Shown in pieces: positions 29,185-38,066 of a DNA stretch of 44,170 nt; position 1 is the first letter of the stretch; each line of letters starts with the position of its first letter. The position numbers were made by a program, and so were the translations under genes. The notes below the pieces were generated by a model, which saw only the letters and a program-made list of their open reading frames with translations, was not told where the DNA came from and searched no databases. The DNA comes from Trichomonas tenax (taxonomy: Eukaryota; Parabasalia; Trichomonadida; Trichomonadidae), in assembly GCA_023091735.1 (NCBI GenBank), contig JALKBU010000378.1, positions 1 to 44,170 on the forward strand. Reading direction: 5' to 3'.

Positions 29185-31008
29185 ATGAAAGCGAGTGCAC
29201 AGGAAGAATGGATGAAGATCGTTCAAACGTTCAGCAAAGCCATCTATAGCTCTCTTTCTAAGGAAAAGAACATCATGATTCGCGAATTGATGAATATTTT
29301 CAACGATTTTGATGAAAAACTTAATCGTACATTGAAAAACAACGCAATGAAGGAGGAAATATTAACGAAAAGTCGTGAGTTGCTTCGAAAACAGACAGAT
29401 TTACTTGAAGATTCAATTAGAAAAGATGGAATAATTAAAAGCGCACAACAAAATTCAACACCTTCGTTCAATGATAGACTGGCACGTCAAATAGAAGTCC
29501 TCGAGCAAGAAATTAAGCGTTATACGCCCAATTATCAAACCTCAAAAATAGATAAAACAAAAAACTGTTTATATTTGATTGACACAAAGTTGAAACGCTT
29601 GGAAGACCTCAACTATACATTGCTAAAACGCTCTGTCGTTGTTGATGAAGGTAACGAAGTCACTGATCAAATAAATTCAGAATTTGGATCGATTCCAGGC
29701 CTTCTCCAGGCGTTCCACAAGCTTACAGAGGAGAACGAACAGCTAAAAAAGCAAGAAATCGATATTGGTGTTGATAATTATTCGAAAAGAAGGCCTTTTT
29801 CGCAACTTACGACGCTTTGCGCACAAACTCTGTCAATATTATTCCAGAACGATCTCAAAAACAGCGAATACATTGCAAAAACATTGAATGTTAATTTTGA
29901 AGACGAAAATGCGAAAGATTTTGATGAAATGACCGGCGACAAATCATTTATTATGGACAAGCAGGACATACAATCGATGAAACAGCAATTAGAAGAAATA
30001 CAGAACGAGATAAAAGAAAGAGAAGACGAAATCAAGAAAATCACAGCACAAGTTGATACTTCATTCGTCACAACATCAAAGAACAGACTTTCCTCGAAAT
30101 CTCTCACTGTCGACAAACTTTCGGCGATGTGTGAACATTTAATCAATCAATTATCGATAAAAAGAAAAACAAACGAAAGCCTCAACACAGATATTGAAAA
30201 AATCTCAAAAGAAATCCTTCAAATCGAAGAAGAGAAAGTCCAACTCGGAAAGAATTACGTGAATATGTTTAAACCGATCTTCGAGTTGCTCGACACACAC
30301 GACGTTGTGTACGCGAACATGTATGGAAACAGAAAAGTTGCGCAAACATTGCAATCGATTTGCGCAGCATTTGGATTAGATTTATTTTATCAAAAGAGAA
30401 CATACAAGAATCAAATTATGAACAAATTCGAGGCACCGCCGCTTCCTATTACTCCTCAGAAAGTCATTTCACCATCGACGTCTGGATTTTTGGCGAAATC
30501 ATCACCAAAAGCAAAAGTTCTTATCAAGCCAAGTCCAGCAAATCAAAAACGCGGCGGAAAGATATCAAGTCAGAAGTCTCTTTCTTCTATAAGGAACTTC
30601 GGAATGATGCTGCCACCTCCACCTCCTGAAGAGCTGCCGAGCGCACCTCCTGAACTCAATTCAGACCAATCTTCTGTCCCTGTAAAACAGAATGATTTGG
30701 ACAAATTTATTAATTTCTTTTTGTTGACGGATTGCCACAAACTCGCATGCCAGATCGATAACAATATACCAGATACATCGGAGGCTATCAAGGAATATAG
30801 AATAAAGGCTTTCGCGGAGATTCATCGCACAGCAGATGAAGCAATGAAGAAATATATCGAAGAGACAACAACAAAGCTTCAAACAATCAGACAATGTGGG
30901 CAGCTCATTCTCGTTAAAGAAAAGGCTTCTATATCTACTCAAATCGATCCTATACCGTTCGTGGATATGGAAACAATGACAGATCCTCCAAAGAAAGGAA
31001 AAAGATAA
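29185..31008 (+). CDS. Coiled-coil protein with a polyproline stretch
   Basis: 607 residues from ATG 29185 to a TAA. Residues about 1-105 and 255-345 are coiled coil; the region between is helical and charged. A basic, Ser/Pro-rich linker (about 410-470) leads to LPPPPPEELPSAPPEL (about 474-489), a proline-rich segment that could bind profilin or SH3/WW-type domains. A helical block of about 100 residues follows. The end carries STQIDPIP and METMTDPP, reminiscent of TQT-type dynein light-chain (LC8) binding sites, then a basic KKGKR tail. There is no signal peptide, membrane segment or FH2 domain, so it is not a formin. Function is unknown; an actin or microtubule connection is inference. Confidence 0.85.
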   Translation: MKASAQEEWMKIVQTFSKAIYSSLSKEKNIMIRELMNIFNDFDEKLNRTLKNNAMKEEILTKSRELLRKQTDLLEDSIRKDGIIKSAQQNSTPSFNDRLARQIEVLEQEIKRYTPNYQTSKIDKTKNCLYLIDTKLKRLEDLNYTLLKRSVVVDEGNEVTDQINSEFGSIPGLLQAFHKLTEENEQLKKQEIDIGVDNYSKRRPFSQLTTLCAQTLSILFQNDLKNSEYIAKTLNVNFEDENAKDFDEMTGDKSFIMDKQDIQSMKQQLEEIQNEIKEREDEIKKITAQVDTSFVTTSKNRLSSKSLTVDKLSAMCEHLINQLSIKRKTNESLNTDIEKISKEILQIEEEKVQLGKNYVNMFKPIFELLDTHDVVYANMYGNRKVAQTLQSICAAFGLDLFYQKRTYKNQIMNKFEAPPLPITPQKVISPSTSGFLAKSSPKAKVLIKPSPANQKRGGKISSQKSLSSIRNFGMMLPPPPPEELPSAPPELNSDQSSVPVKQNDLDKFINFFLLTDCHKLACQIDNNIPDTSEAIKEYRIKAFAEIHRTADEAMKKYIEETTTKLQTIRQCGQLILVKEKASISTQIDPIPFVDMETMTDPPKKGKR

Positions 31009-31533
31009 TTTTATTTTTTTTTATGTTGTTTATTTGTAAAATATTAGATTTCAAATATAGTTAAAAGTATATGATATACGATAGTCTTGAAGCCATAGTA
31101 TATAATGATGATACTTTCGTCACTCAATATCATTCACGCATTGTGATTTAAATCATTTTTCAAATCTCGAGTTTGAGCATCTAAAAAATAGTTTTATGTG
31201 ATCTATGTCACATAAATAAGTATACATTTACCTAGTGGGTATATCGTATATGGTATTTCTTCTTTTCAAACAATTGTTGTTCATGAAATTTCAATTTTTG
31301 TATATATTATCACAAAGCCTGTAAAGACAAACGTTTCAATATTATTATGGAGGGGATATAAATTTGTAGAGTTTGATGGCCATTGTTAATAAAATATAAA
31401 AATTCGATTTTTTTTTGAATTTGAAAATCATCATTTCTAAGATATATATACAACAAATGCTATGCCATTTGAAATGACTTTGTAATATTTAACTAACAAA
31501 CAATTCATTTTTTAAAAAGGCGAAAATAAAATA
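31009..31533. other. Convergent intergenic spacer
   Basis: AT-rich spacer between the 3' ends of the coiled-coil gene and the Rab gene. No gene is seen. Confidence 0.4.
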
Positions 31534-32121
31534 TCAACAACAACCGCCTTCTTTCTTAGGTTCCGGATCAAGCGGTACCGGCATTTGTCGTTGCGATTGC
31601 TTAAACAGTCCCTCATTCATTGCTATCAATTTTTCAGTAATCGTTGTAAACATTTCATTAACTCCAGATCCTGTTGCAGCACTGGTCTCAAAATACGGTA
31701 ATTCCAAGGAATCCGCCAACTTTTGGCCTTTTTCTTGCGAAATTATTCTGTCAGGAAGATCAATCTTGTTTCCGCAGACTAAAACAATGGAATCTGATGT
31801 ATTTTCGCGTATTTCGTCGGCCCAGCTCTGTACTTGCTCGAAAGAGTCTTTATTCGTGACGTCAAAAACAATAATCGCGACTGCAGCGTTTCTGTAGTAC
31901 ATGGGAGTCAACCCTCGATAAAGCTCTTGACCTGCAGTGTCCCAAACAGAAATTGTTATCTCTTGTCCGTTGATATACAAAGTTTTTGCAACAAATGAAG
32001 CGCCAATCGTTGTTTTCGCGAGTCCATCGAATATGCCGTTGACGAACTGCATGATTATCGATGTTTTGCCGGCACCACTTGAACCTAGCAAAACAAACTT
32101 CGTCCCATTCTTTGTTTGCAT
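31534..32121 (-). CDS. Rab5-like small GTPase
   Basis: 195 residues from ATG 32121 to a TGA. Motifs are the P-loop GSSGAGKT (13-20), switch I TTIGASFVAKT, G3 WDTAGQE (60-66), G4 NKID (118-121), G5 TSA (146-148) and a C-terminal GGCC for double prenylation. TIGASFVAKT together with YRGLTPMYYRNAAVAIIVFDVTN is the Rab5/Rab21/Rab22 pattern, so an early-endosome role is likely from family knowledge. Ala replaces the usual Val in the P-loop (GAGKT), which is tolerated. On the coding strand AAACCTT lies about 43 nt before the ATG. The frame is intact and no intron is present. Confidence 0.95.
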   Translation of the reverse strand: MQTKNGTKFVLLGSSGAGKTSIIMQFVNGIFDGLAKTTIGASFVAKTLYINGQEITISVWDTAGQELYRGLTPMYYRNAAVAIIVFDVTNKDSFEQVQSWADEIRENTSDSIVLVCGNKIDLPDRIISQEKGQKLADSLELPYFETSAATGSGVNEMFTTITEKLIAMNEGLFKQSQRQMPVPLDPEPKKEGGCC

Positions 32122-32240
32122 TATTTTTTAAAAAGAAATTGCCAAACGGACGATTGAAAAATTAAGGTTTTTGACAATAAAGTGTAAAGCGTCAAAATTT
32201 TTATTATTGATTTATCGCTTGAATAAAACTTCATGGAGAG

Positions 32241-32660
32241 TCACTGCTTTGCATACTCATCTTTGAAACCCAATGTATCTATACACCAGCGATATCTCCA
32301 TATTATAGAATACACCATAGCTATAAAGCATTTCTCACTTGTTAGAATTTTCGAAATTTTGATTGAGAATACTACAATTAAGAGACCTGCGAATCGGGTT
32401 AATGAAAATAAAATTTGGTGATTTATCTTTGAAGACAACGTTAGGGACTGGAAAATGACCAATCTCTGCTCGATCTCGTAATGTTTCATGCTTTCTAAGA
32501 GGACGTAAAAAACTTGTTCTGGATTAATTTCGGCAACTTTCAAAATTGTGGTGAGAGTTTCGAAGCCATCATAGATATCGAATATAGTGTTGTTCTCTTT
32601 GAAGCTCCAACGTTTTTGGCGCTTTCTGCTATGTTCAACTCGAGATTCATCCTTTAGCAC
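32241..32660 (-). pseudogene. Possible coding remnant, unknown family
   Basis: An open frame with no usable ATG at its front contains a stretch of protein-like composition (GFETLTTILKVAEINPEQ, then ESMKHYEIEQRL) preceded by a basic run RKRQKRW. The second half becomes hydrophobic and irregular. I do not recognise it. It sits in the upstream region of the Rab5-like gene and could equally be chance. Confidence 0.2.
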
Positions 32661-32830
32661 ACCACAAAGGTGATAACATGATTTAAACAGTAAAATAAAC
32701 AGAGATATGAGACTGAGTCATCATGGTTCAGCAGAAGATGAGAGAATTTATAGCACAGTAACAGGTTTTTGGCAATTCAATTCATTCAAACTGTAATAAG
32801 AAGGATAACATTGCAAAAATAAGCGTTAAA

Positions 32831-33592
32831 CTATGGATGAGCGAATTGGCAAAAATGGGCCAATTCGCTAAAATCGCAGACCCAATTCGCGCACTGAAAA
32901 GTAACAATGTTGTGCCAATTTATAAAGAATTATATTTGTATTCTAAAATATCACAGGTAGATATACCATTAGAATTTGTGATTATAATTTCACAACATTA
33001 AAGCTAAAATCAGAAGTTTTGATTTTATTAAACATTAATCTTGAGTTTTTGAACCTAAAAACGAGTGATTTTTAATGCAAAATAGTTTGCACTGTCCCTC
33101 TTAAGTTATTCATAATAAAATGAGTTTTTCTCAAGAGCTTCTCGATAAATCTATACTTTTTCTTGGTTGTTTATTATCTAAATGAAATTTGTAATATGAA
33201 AATCATATAGCGCATTAGCGAATTTAGCTGACCCGTAACGCTTTTCAATTTTGAATAGTTTACGTGAATTCGGTGCATTGGCTAAAAACCTTATTAGCGA
33301 ATTTTGTCACTTTTCCATTAATTACACAGGGGTTATATTAATTATCGAGGGGAAATGTGTTAATATGGAGGAGAAATTGTTATAAAGGGTATTCAAAGAG
33401 TTTCAATAAAAGGGGAATTGAAAATAATAAGGGGATTTTTATTATAGGGGTTTGATAAAATAATGAGGTGGATTTTTATAATTTCCGGGTCAAACTGCAT
33501 TATAAAGGGTCCTTGGGTCGCTCCCTCCTCGCGATCCTTAAAAATGTTGAGTTCGCGCCCAGCCAAAAAGTGCCTAATTCGCACATCCATAG
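32831..33592. mobile_element. 762-bp terminal-inverted-repeat element flanked by TTAAA
   Basis: The left end CTATGGATGAGCGAATTGGC and the right end (read inward on the minus strand) CTATGGATGTGCGAATTAGG match with few differences. TTAAA occurs directly outside both ends (32826-32830 and 33593-33597), a 5-bp target duplication. The first 40 nt contain a perfect hairpin (GCGAATTGGC / GCCAATTCGC). The word GCGAATT or its complement recurs several times inside, like subterminal transposase sites. The right third holds an array of G-runs. No transposase-like frame is seen, so it is probably a non-autonomous element. The superfamily is unclear: TTAAA could be a TTAA-type target or a true 5-bp duplication. 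Confidence 0.7.
33329..33509 (+). repeat. Degenerate ~20-nt periodic array of G-runs
   Basis: GGGG, GGG or GGAGG clusters occur at about 33329, 33349, 33367, 33387, 33412, 33431, 33447, 33465, 33487 and 33507, mostly 16-20 nt apart with one gap of 25. Between them is A/T-rich sequence with ATTATAA or AATAATAA-like words. It lies wholly inside the 762-bp element. It reads as an old tandem repeat of about 20 nt in which the G-run is best conserved. Confidence 0.6.
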
Positions 33593-33597
33593 TTAAA

Positions 33598-35199
33598 CAT
33601 CATAAATCATGCTTTGGAATCTAATTATATGCATTATATCAGTTAATCACAATAAATTAATGATAATTGTTGGCAAAATCATGGATAGTGATATTTGATG
33701 GCATGAATGACGAAATAACATAATTCATATGTAAAATGATTGGAGCGTAGACTGTGTGTATCATTTTTTTATGCAATAAATTTAATATTGTTCGAATTGA
33801 ATGTAAATTTTGTAATCATTCATAAATAAGCACTACAGGTAAGGACAGGCAATGTGATTGGCCGCTAAATTCAATGTGTTGCAAATAAGATATTGAAATA
33901 TTGTGATGATTATAAAAACACGTTTGCAAAAATCTAAAAAGCAATGTAAATCGATTAAGAACTCAATGCATTTCATGAATCCCATGAGGACAAATGAAGG
34001 TTAAATAGTAGTATAATTAACACTTGTGTGTTCATGTATATCTTGTTTCCTCGCTGATTTCTATAATAGTTTTTGATGATGTTCTTTTCCGCATTCAAGC
34101 CCCATATTTTTTATGAGATAACATACATGAGTATTTAGTTTGTAGGACACATAACATCCCAATGAATCAAATTTTATCATGAGCAATGATTAATAAACAT
34201 CCTTAAATAAAATTAATTTCCACATTTGAATGAAAAATAACTATTAATCAATAACAATGCTGCAACAAGTTAAATTATGAGTAATATAGTATACTTATAT
34301 CAATATAAATGAATATAATGAAAATATATAATTTTGATATTAAATATCATTTATATAGAACTTATATGAAGCATGCAATTCAACAGCATAAAAAGAAGCA
34401 CCGAAATACGTTGGTGTCATCTTCAAATATCAATTTTTGAATGGAAAAGTTGGAATTTATAGGTTTCCATTCAAATTAATGACAGGGTCTCACAAAACAT
34501 TACAGGTTCCTTTATTAACACTCCTTCTAATTTTATGTGCGATTAAATTTTCGCCAAAATAAACCCAAGAACCATTATTCTCGGCGCTGCCTGTTATGTG
34601 GGATTCTTCAAAACACGATTTAAAGATGCTTTTTTATTAGTTTCATTTTTTCGTTATAAATTTAATCTTAAGAGATTTAAACGGGAAATATAACATTTTA
34701 AGATTAGAGTGCATCCAACCGCATATTGCTGATCATCCAATTCAAATAAATATTCACTAATCAAAAAATGCAGATTACGGATTAACAATGGCGCTACAGA
34801 GCATAGCCATGAAAATATTTGATCACATATCAATGCCCAGGAAATTTCAAAGACGCTGCTTCATATGAAATTTGTTGACAAAAAATAAAAAGTATATTTT
34901 TTCTTATTTCCCCTCATTTTCCTACACAGAGTGAGTGAGAAAATATTGAGGGAGCAAAGAAAATCCTCATATTGAATTTTTGAAAAGAATCTTTCAATCA
35001 AATTACACATAATTTTATATTTTTCTTTCGCAGCACAAAGCAATCCGCATAATTTTTCTTTATGTTGAAGTTCAAACGTTTGAGTTCACAAATATTTGAG
35101 TAAGATTTCTGAATCTCAAAACTAAAATTCTGTGAGAGTGAATGATGTAATACAAAATGTGAAAAGAAAATAATATATACAAAGTTCTCAAATTTAATA
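33598..35199. other. Gene-free AT-rich stretch
   Basis: About 1.6 kb without a supported gene. The last ~150 nt must contain the promoter for the gene at 35200; TCAAATTTAATA directly before the ATG is Inr-like but does not fit TCAYW exactly. Confidence 0.4.
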
Positions 35200-35622
35200 A
35201 TGGACTGCGAGATTACGGACAAGCTTATGAAGGATATCCTTAACGCGCGCTACGTCAATAAGCACTACAGGACCACAGCAAAGTCGATAAAAGACTACGA
35301 AAGGCTGAAAACGAGGATCACAAAAATTGGTGTGAAAATGGATATTGTGACAGCATGCCTCGAGAACATGTTTGGACAGCATGCAACTGCTATTATTCTT
35401 CTCTCTCAAGCTGCAATAATAGAAAAAAACCTTTCGATTGAGGTCGATAGATTAGCAAAAAGAAACAGACAAGCACTTCTATGTTGGTTTGCTGAGAATT
35501 GGGATCAGATCCTCCCATTTCTAAATAAAGATAAAGAAAGAAGAAGACAAAAAATTATTAATTATAACAAATCCGTGGAAATCGATGTTTCTGACTTCAG
35601 ACAGCTCCTTAATTACCACTAG
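35200..35622 (+). CDS. Small basic helical protein of unknown family (copy 1)
   Basis: 140 residues from ATG 35200 to a TAG. It has no signal peptide or membrane segment. Landmarks shared with the copy at 37629 are NKHYRTTAKSIKDYE, KIGVKMD, HATAIILL, EVDRLAKR, ALLCWFAENW and the C-terminal end FRQLLNYH. The chain is basic and looks all-helical. Conservation of EVDRLA(K/R)R and CW(F/Y)AENW between the copies marks the likely functional core. I do not recognise the domain. A nucleic-acid-binding role would suit the composition but nothing proves it. Confidence 0.75.
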   Translation: MDCEITDKLMKDILNARYVNKHYRTTAKSIKDYERLKTRITKIGVKMDIVTACLENMFGQHATAIILLSQAAIIEKNLSIEVDRLAKRNRQALLCWFAENWDQILPFLNKDKERRRQKIINYNKSVEIDVSDFRQLLNYH

Positions 35623-36157
35623 TATAGTATATTTTTTGTTTCTTTGAATTAAAAAAAATCGATTTCGCTTTCATTCTTTCAAATAGGGACGTTACAAAGT
35701 TGGGAATCTGACATGTAAAATGGGAAAAATCAAAAATGTGTCAAAATTTCAAAACTTACATGTCCGATTTTCACTTTTGTTACGGACTTTTCTTTCAAAT
35801 TTTTCTGTGTCGCTCAAAAAATCATCAATTGACTTTCGCAGCAGGCGTGAAAAACTATTTATATTCAACTCGTCTATCGGTTGTTTTTGGGCTTTTTAGG
35901 GATCTTTTCTTCAAGAAGTGTTCTAACTCTCAAATTTGGTTTTTAGTGACCAAAATTGGCAAAATTAGCATTACCATTATGTAAATGTTATAATAAACCA
36001 TATTTTAAAAAGTAATAAGATTAAAAGTCACGTTTTTTCACAATTTATTTGACACTGTTTACATTAATAAAATAGTATATATGATGCGAATTATTTTGAC
36101 ATCGTTTTTATTTTTGAAAACTTCATTTATATATTAATCGTTAATTTCAGCATATTC
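35623..36157. other. Spacer with a long imperfect hairpin
   Basis: No gene is seen. GACGTTACAAAG near 35688 and GACATGTAA at 35710-35718 pair with TTACATGTC at 35756-35764 and CTTTTGTTACGGAC at 35774-35787, giving an imperfect stem over about 100 nt. Confidence 0.4.
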
Positions 36158-36219
36158 ATTTGTCTGCGTTGAAAATGGACAAATCAGTGTCTACTAAATG
36201 TTGGACTTACAGGATAAAA
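36158..36219 (+). repeat. 62-bp repeat unit, copy 1
   Basis: Positions 36178-36219 (42 nt) recur exactly at 36358-36399. The first 27 nt (36158-36184) recur exactly at 36338-36364 but as the reverse complement. The 27-nt part starts ATTTGTC and ends GACAAAT, so its own ends form an inverted repeat. The two units are 180 bp apart. Confidence 0.9.
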
Positions 36220-36337
36220 GCTGAATGCGATGATGATAATATGATGGCTTATCACCTGCATATGTATCCTATTGAATATCAATACCCAATCTGTTCATTT
36301 TTAGTAATCCTGATTTTATCTCGTTATTATTCACTTG

Positions 36338-36399
36338 ATTTGTCCATTTTCAACGCAGACAAATCAGTGTCTACTAAATGTTGGACTTACAGGATAAAA
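36338..36399 (+). repeat. 62-bp repeat unit, copy 2 with its first 27 nt inverted
   Basis: Identical to copy 1 over the last 35 nt (42 nt counting the shared GACAAAT end), and exactly inverted over the first 27 nt. Both copies encode DKSVSTKCWTYRIK in the same plus-strand frame, because the spacing is a multiple of three, but I do not think the surrounding frame is a gene. Confidence 0.9.
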
Positions 36400-37628
36400 A
36401 TGTGTTGCTTTTTATTCGCAAAATATTTAATCTTAATTTGCAACCCTTACTTTTCATCCACACAGCATGCAAACAACATGAGTAATGATAACCCGTCAGT
36501 TAACATCAAAATAAATCAAGACATTTTTTTGATATAATATTGAATAATATATTTTTCATGCTTTATATATCCGCAGCATTTTAGATGGGAAAATATTTCA
36601 TTTGCCACCAAAATTAGACCTTAAATATTCATACTGGTGGAGAAAAATCGAGATGTTTGAGTAGACGTAGAAAATTCAGTGGTGTCTTGAAATTATCTTG
36701 ATGAAGTTTTTATTATCAGCTACTATAACCATACACAATGGTTACACTTGTTGTACTTTATTTAAATGTATCTGCTTCATTGAGGCTCATCGGTATATTT
36801 ATAGGGATAATACGCACTTTTCTTCTCCAAAGCCCATTTTTTGGAAAAATTTTTAGTGAGAACACCTTTATTGTATACATTTAAAATATTTCGGCGTGGA
36901 ACTTTGTTTTTATTGCTCAGAAATTGATTATATGGGGAATTTTCTATCTCAGGTTTTGAAAAGGCAGAAATTCCAATGTCCAAGTTTGAACATCGTTGCG
37001 AAGAGAGCTGGAAACTTCTAGAGAAGTGGATGCTATTGCTTGCAATATGGAAGCTATGTTTTAGTAGTCCATATTCCATGGATATCTTCCATTATTGATT
37101 TAATTTTATAATTATACTTTAGTAATGATTTATAATGATATTAATTAATAGAAACAAATACAATGCCTTAGTAGATTCTAGATTTATATCAACTTTATCA
37201 TTAGAATCAAAATATCTTTTAGAAGTTATATTTTTTCAAAAAAAAAAACATTTTCTATGGATATACTCGTATTAAGCAGCATGCACTGAAGCAAAATAAC
37301 ATGGGTCAATACATAAAAACGTTTTAACCGTAACAATTTTAGACTTAAATTAATTATTTACGCGTAAAATATAATAAAATTTGATTAAAACCATTAATAT
37401 GCTATATGGTATTTGAATATATCTGCTAGAACAACGCTAAGTGACAAAAAACGTAATTTTTTGCAACACAAATTTTGAATTCCTGAGAAAAACTCTTTTA
37501 GTGTTATTTGCTCCCACAACACGATTCTTAGCGAGAAATAAGTGCAATTTTTGCAGTGAAAATCACTCATACAATAATCCCGGCTCTCAAATCTTTAGGG
37601 TCCTTTCAGTTTAATTATTAGAGTGCAG
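36400..37628. other. Spacer with one doubtful minus-strand frame
   Basis: The only candidate is an ATG-initiated frame of 100 residues at 36777-37079 (minus), basic and rich in N, S and K, with no recognised motif. It could be a small gene or chance. The final 30 nt before 37629 contain TCCTTTCAG, similar to the CCTTTCA string upstream of the LRR gene. Confidence 0.3.
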
Positions 37629-38066
37629 ATGGACGAAATTAGCACAGAGCGCCGCCAAGACATCATTAAAGCGAAGTCCACGAACAAGCACAGAAGGACC
37701 ACTTCTCAGAGCATTCGTGATTACGAATAATCACGCATTTCGAAACTGGGGATTAAAATGGACTGCGTGTCTGCTTATCTGGACTACATATATGGAACTC
37801 ACGCCACTGTGTTCATGCTATTGCCTTGGGCTGAAGAATTGGAAAGAAAATTGAACGTGGAGGTTGACCGGCTCGCTAGGAGGAGTAAGCAAGCGTTGAT
37901 TTGCTGGTATGCAGAGAATTGGGAACTTCTGTATCCTTACATCAACTTGGACTCACAGAGATATGGTTCTAAACTTGGATTCGAGAAATTCATTCAGAAG
38001 AGGGACTACCAGAAGGTCCTGGAGATTGATATATCAGATATTCGTCAATTGCTCAATTATCACTGA
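37629..38066 (+). pseudogene. Small basic helical protein (copy 2), with an in-frame TAA
   Basis: Paralogue of the gene at 35200 along its whole length, from NKHRRTTSQSIRDYE to the shared end RQLLNYH. The frame from ATG 37629 meets TAA at 37728-37730, right after IRDYE. At that point it is also two codons shorter than copy 1. Beyond the stop the same frame is open to TGA at 38066 and keeps the core EVDRLARR and CWYAENW. An ATG at 37758 could start a shortened product of 102 residues, so the copy may be recently inactivated or N-terminally shortened. Confidence 0.75.

Noticed and set aside
29185..31008. Formin, because of the polyproline stretch
   Set aside because: No FH2 domain follows; the C-terminal part is too short.
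33824..33838. 15-nt match AATAAGCACTACAGG to the gene at 35200
   Set aside because: No similarity beyond the string; one such match is expected by chance in AT-rich DNA of this length.
36160..36537. 125-residue plus-strand frame across the 62-bp repeats
   Set aside because: Begins with TTG, has no family, and its repeated peptide is explained by the DNA repeat.
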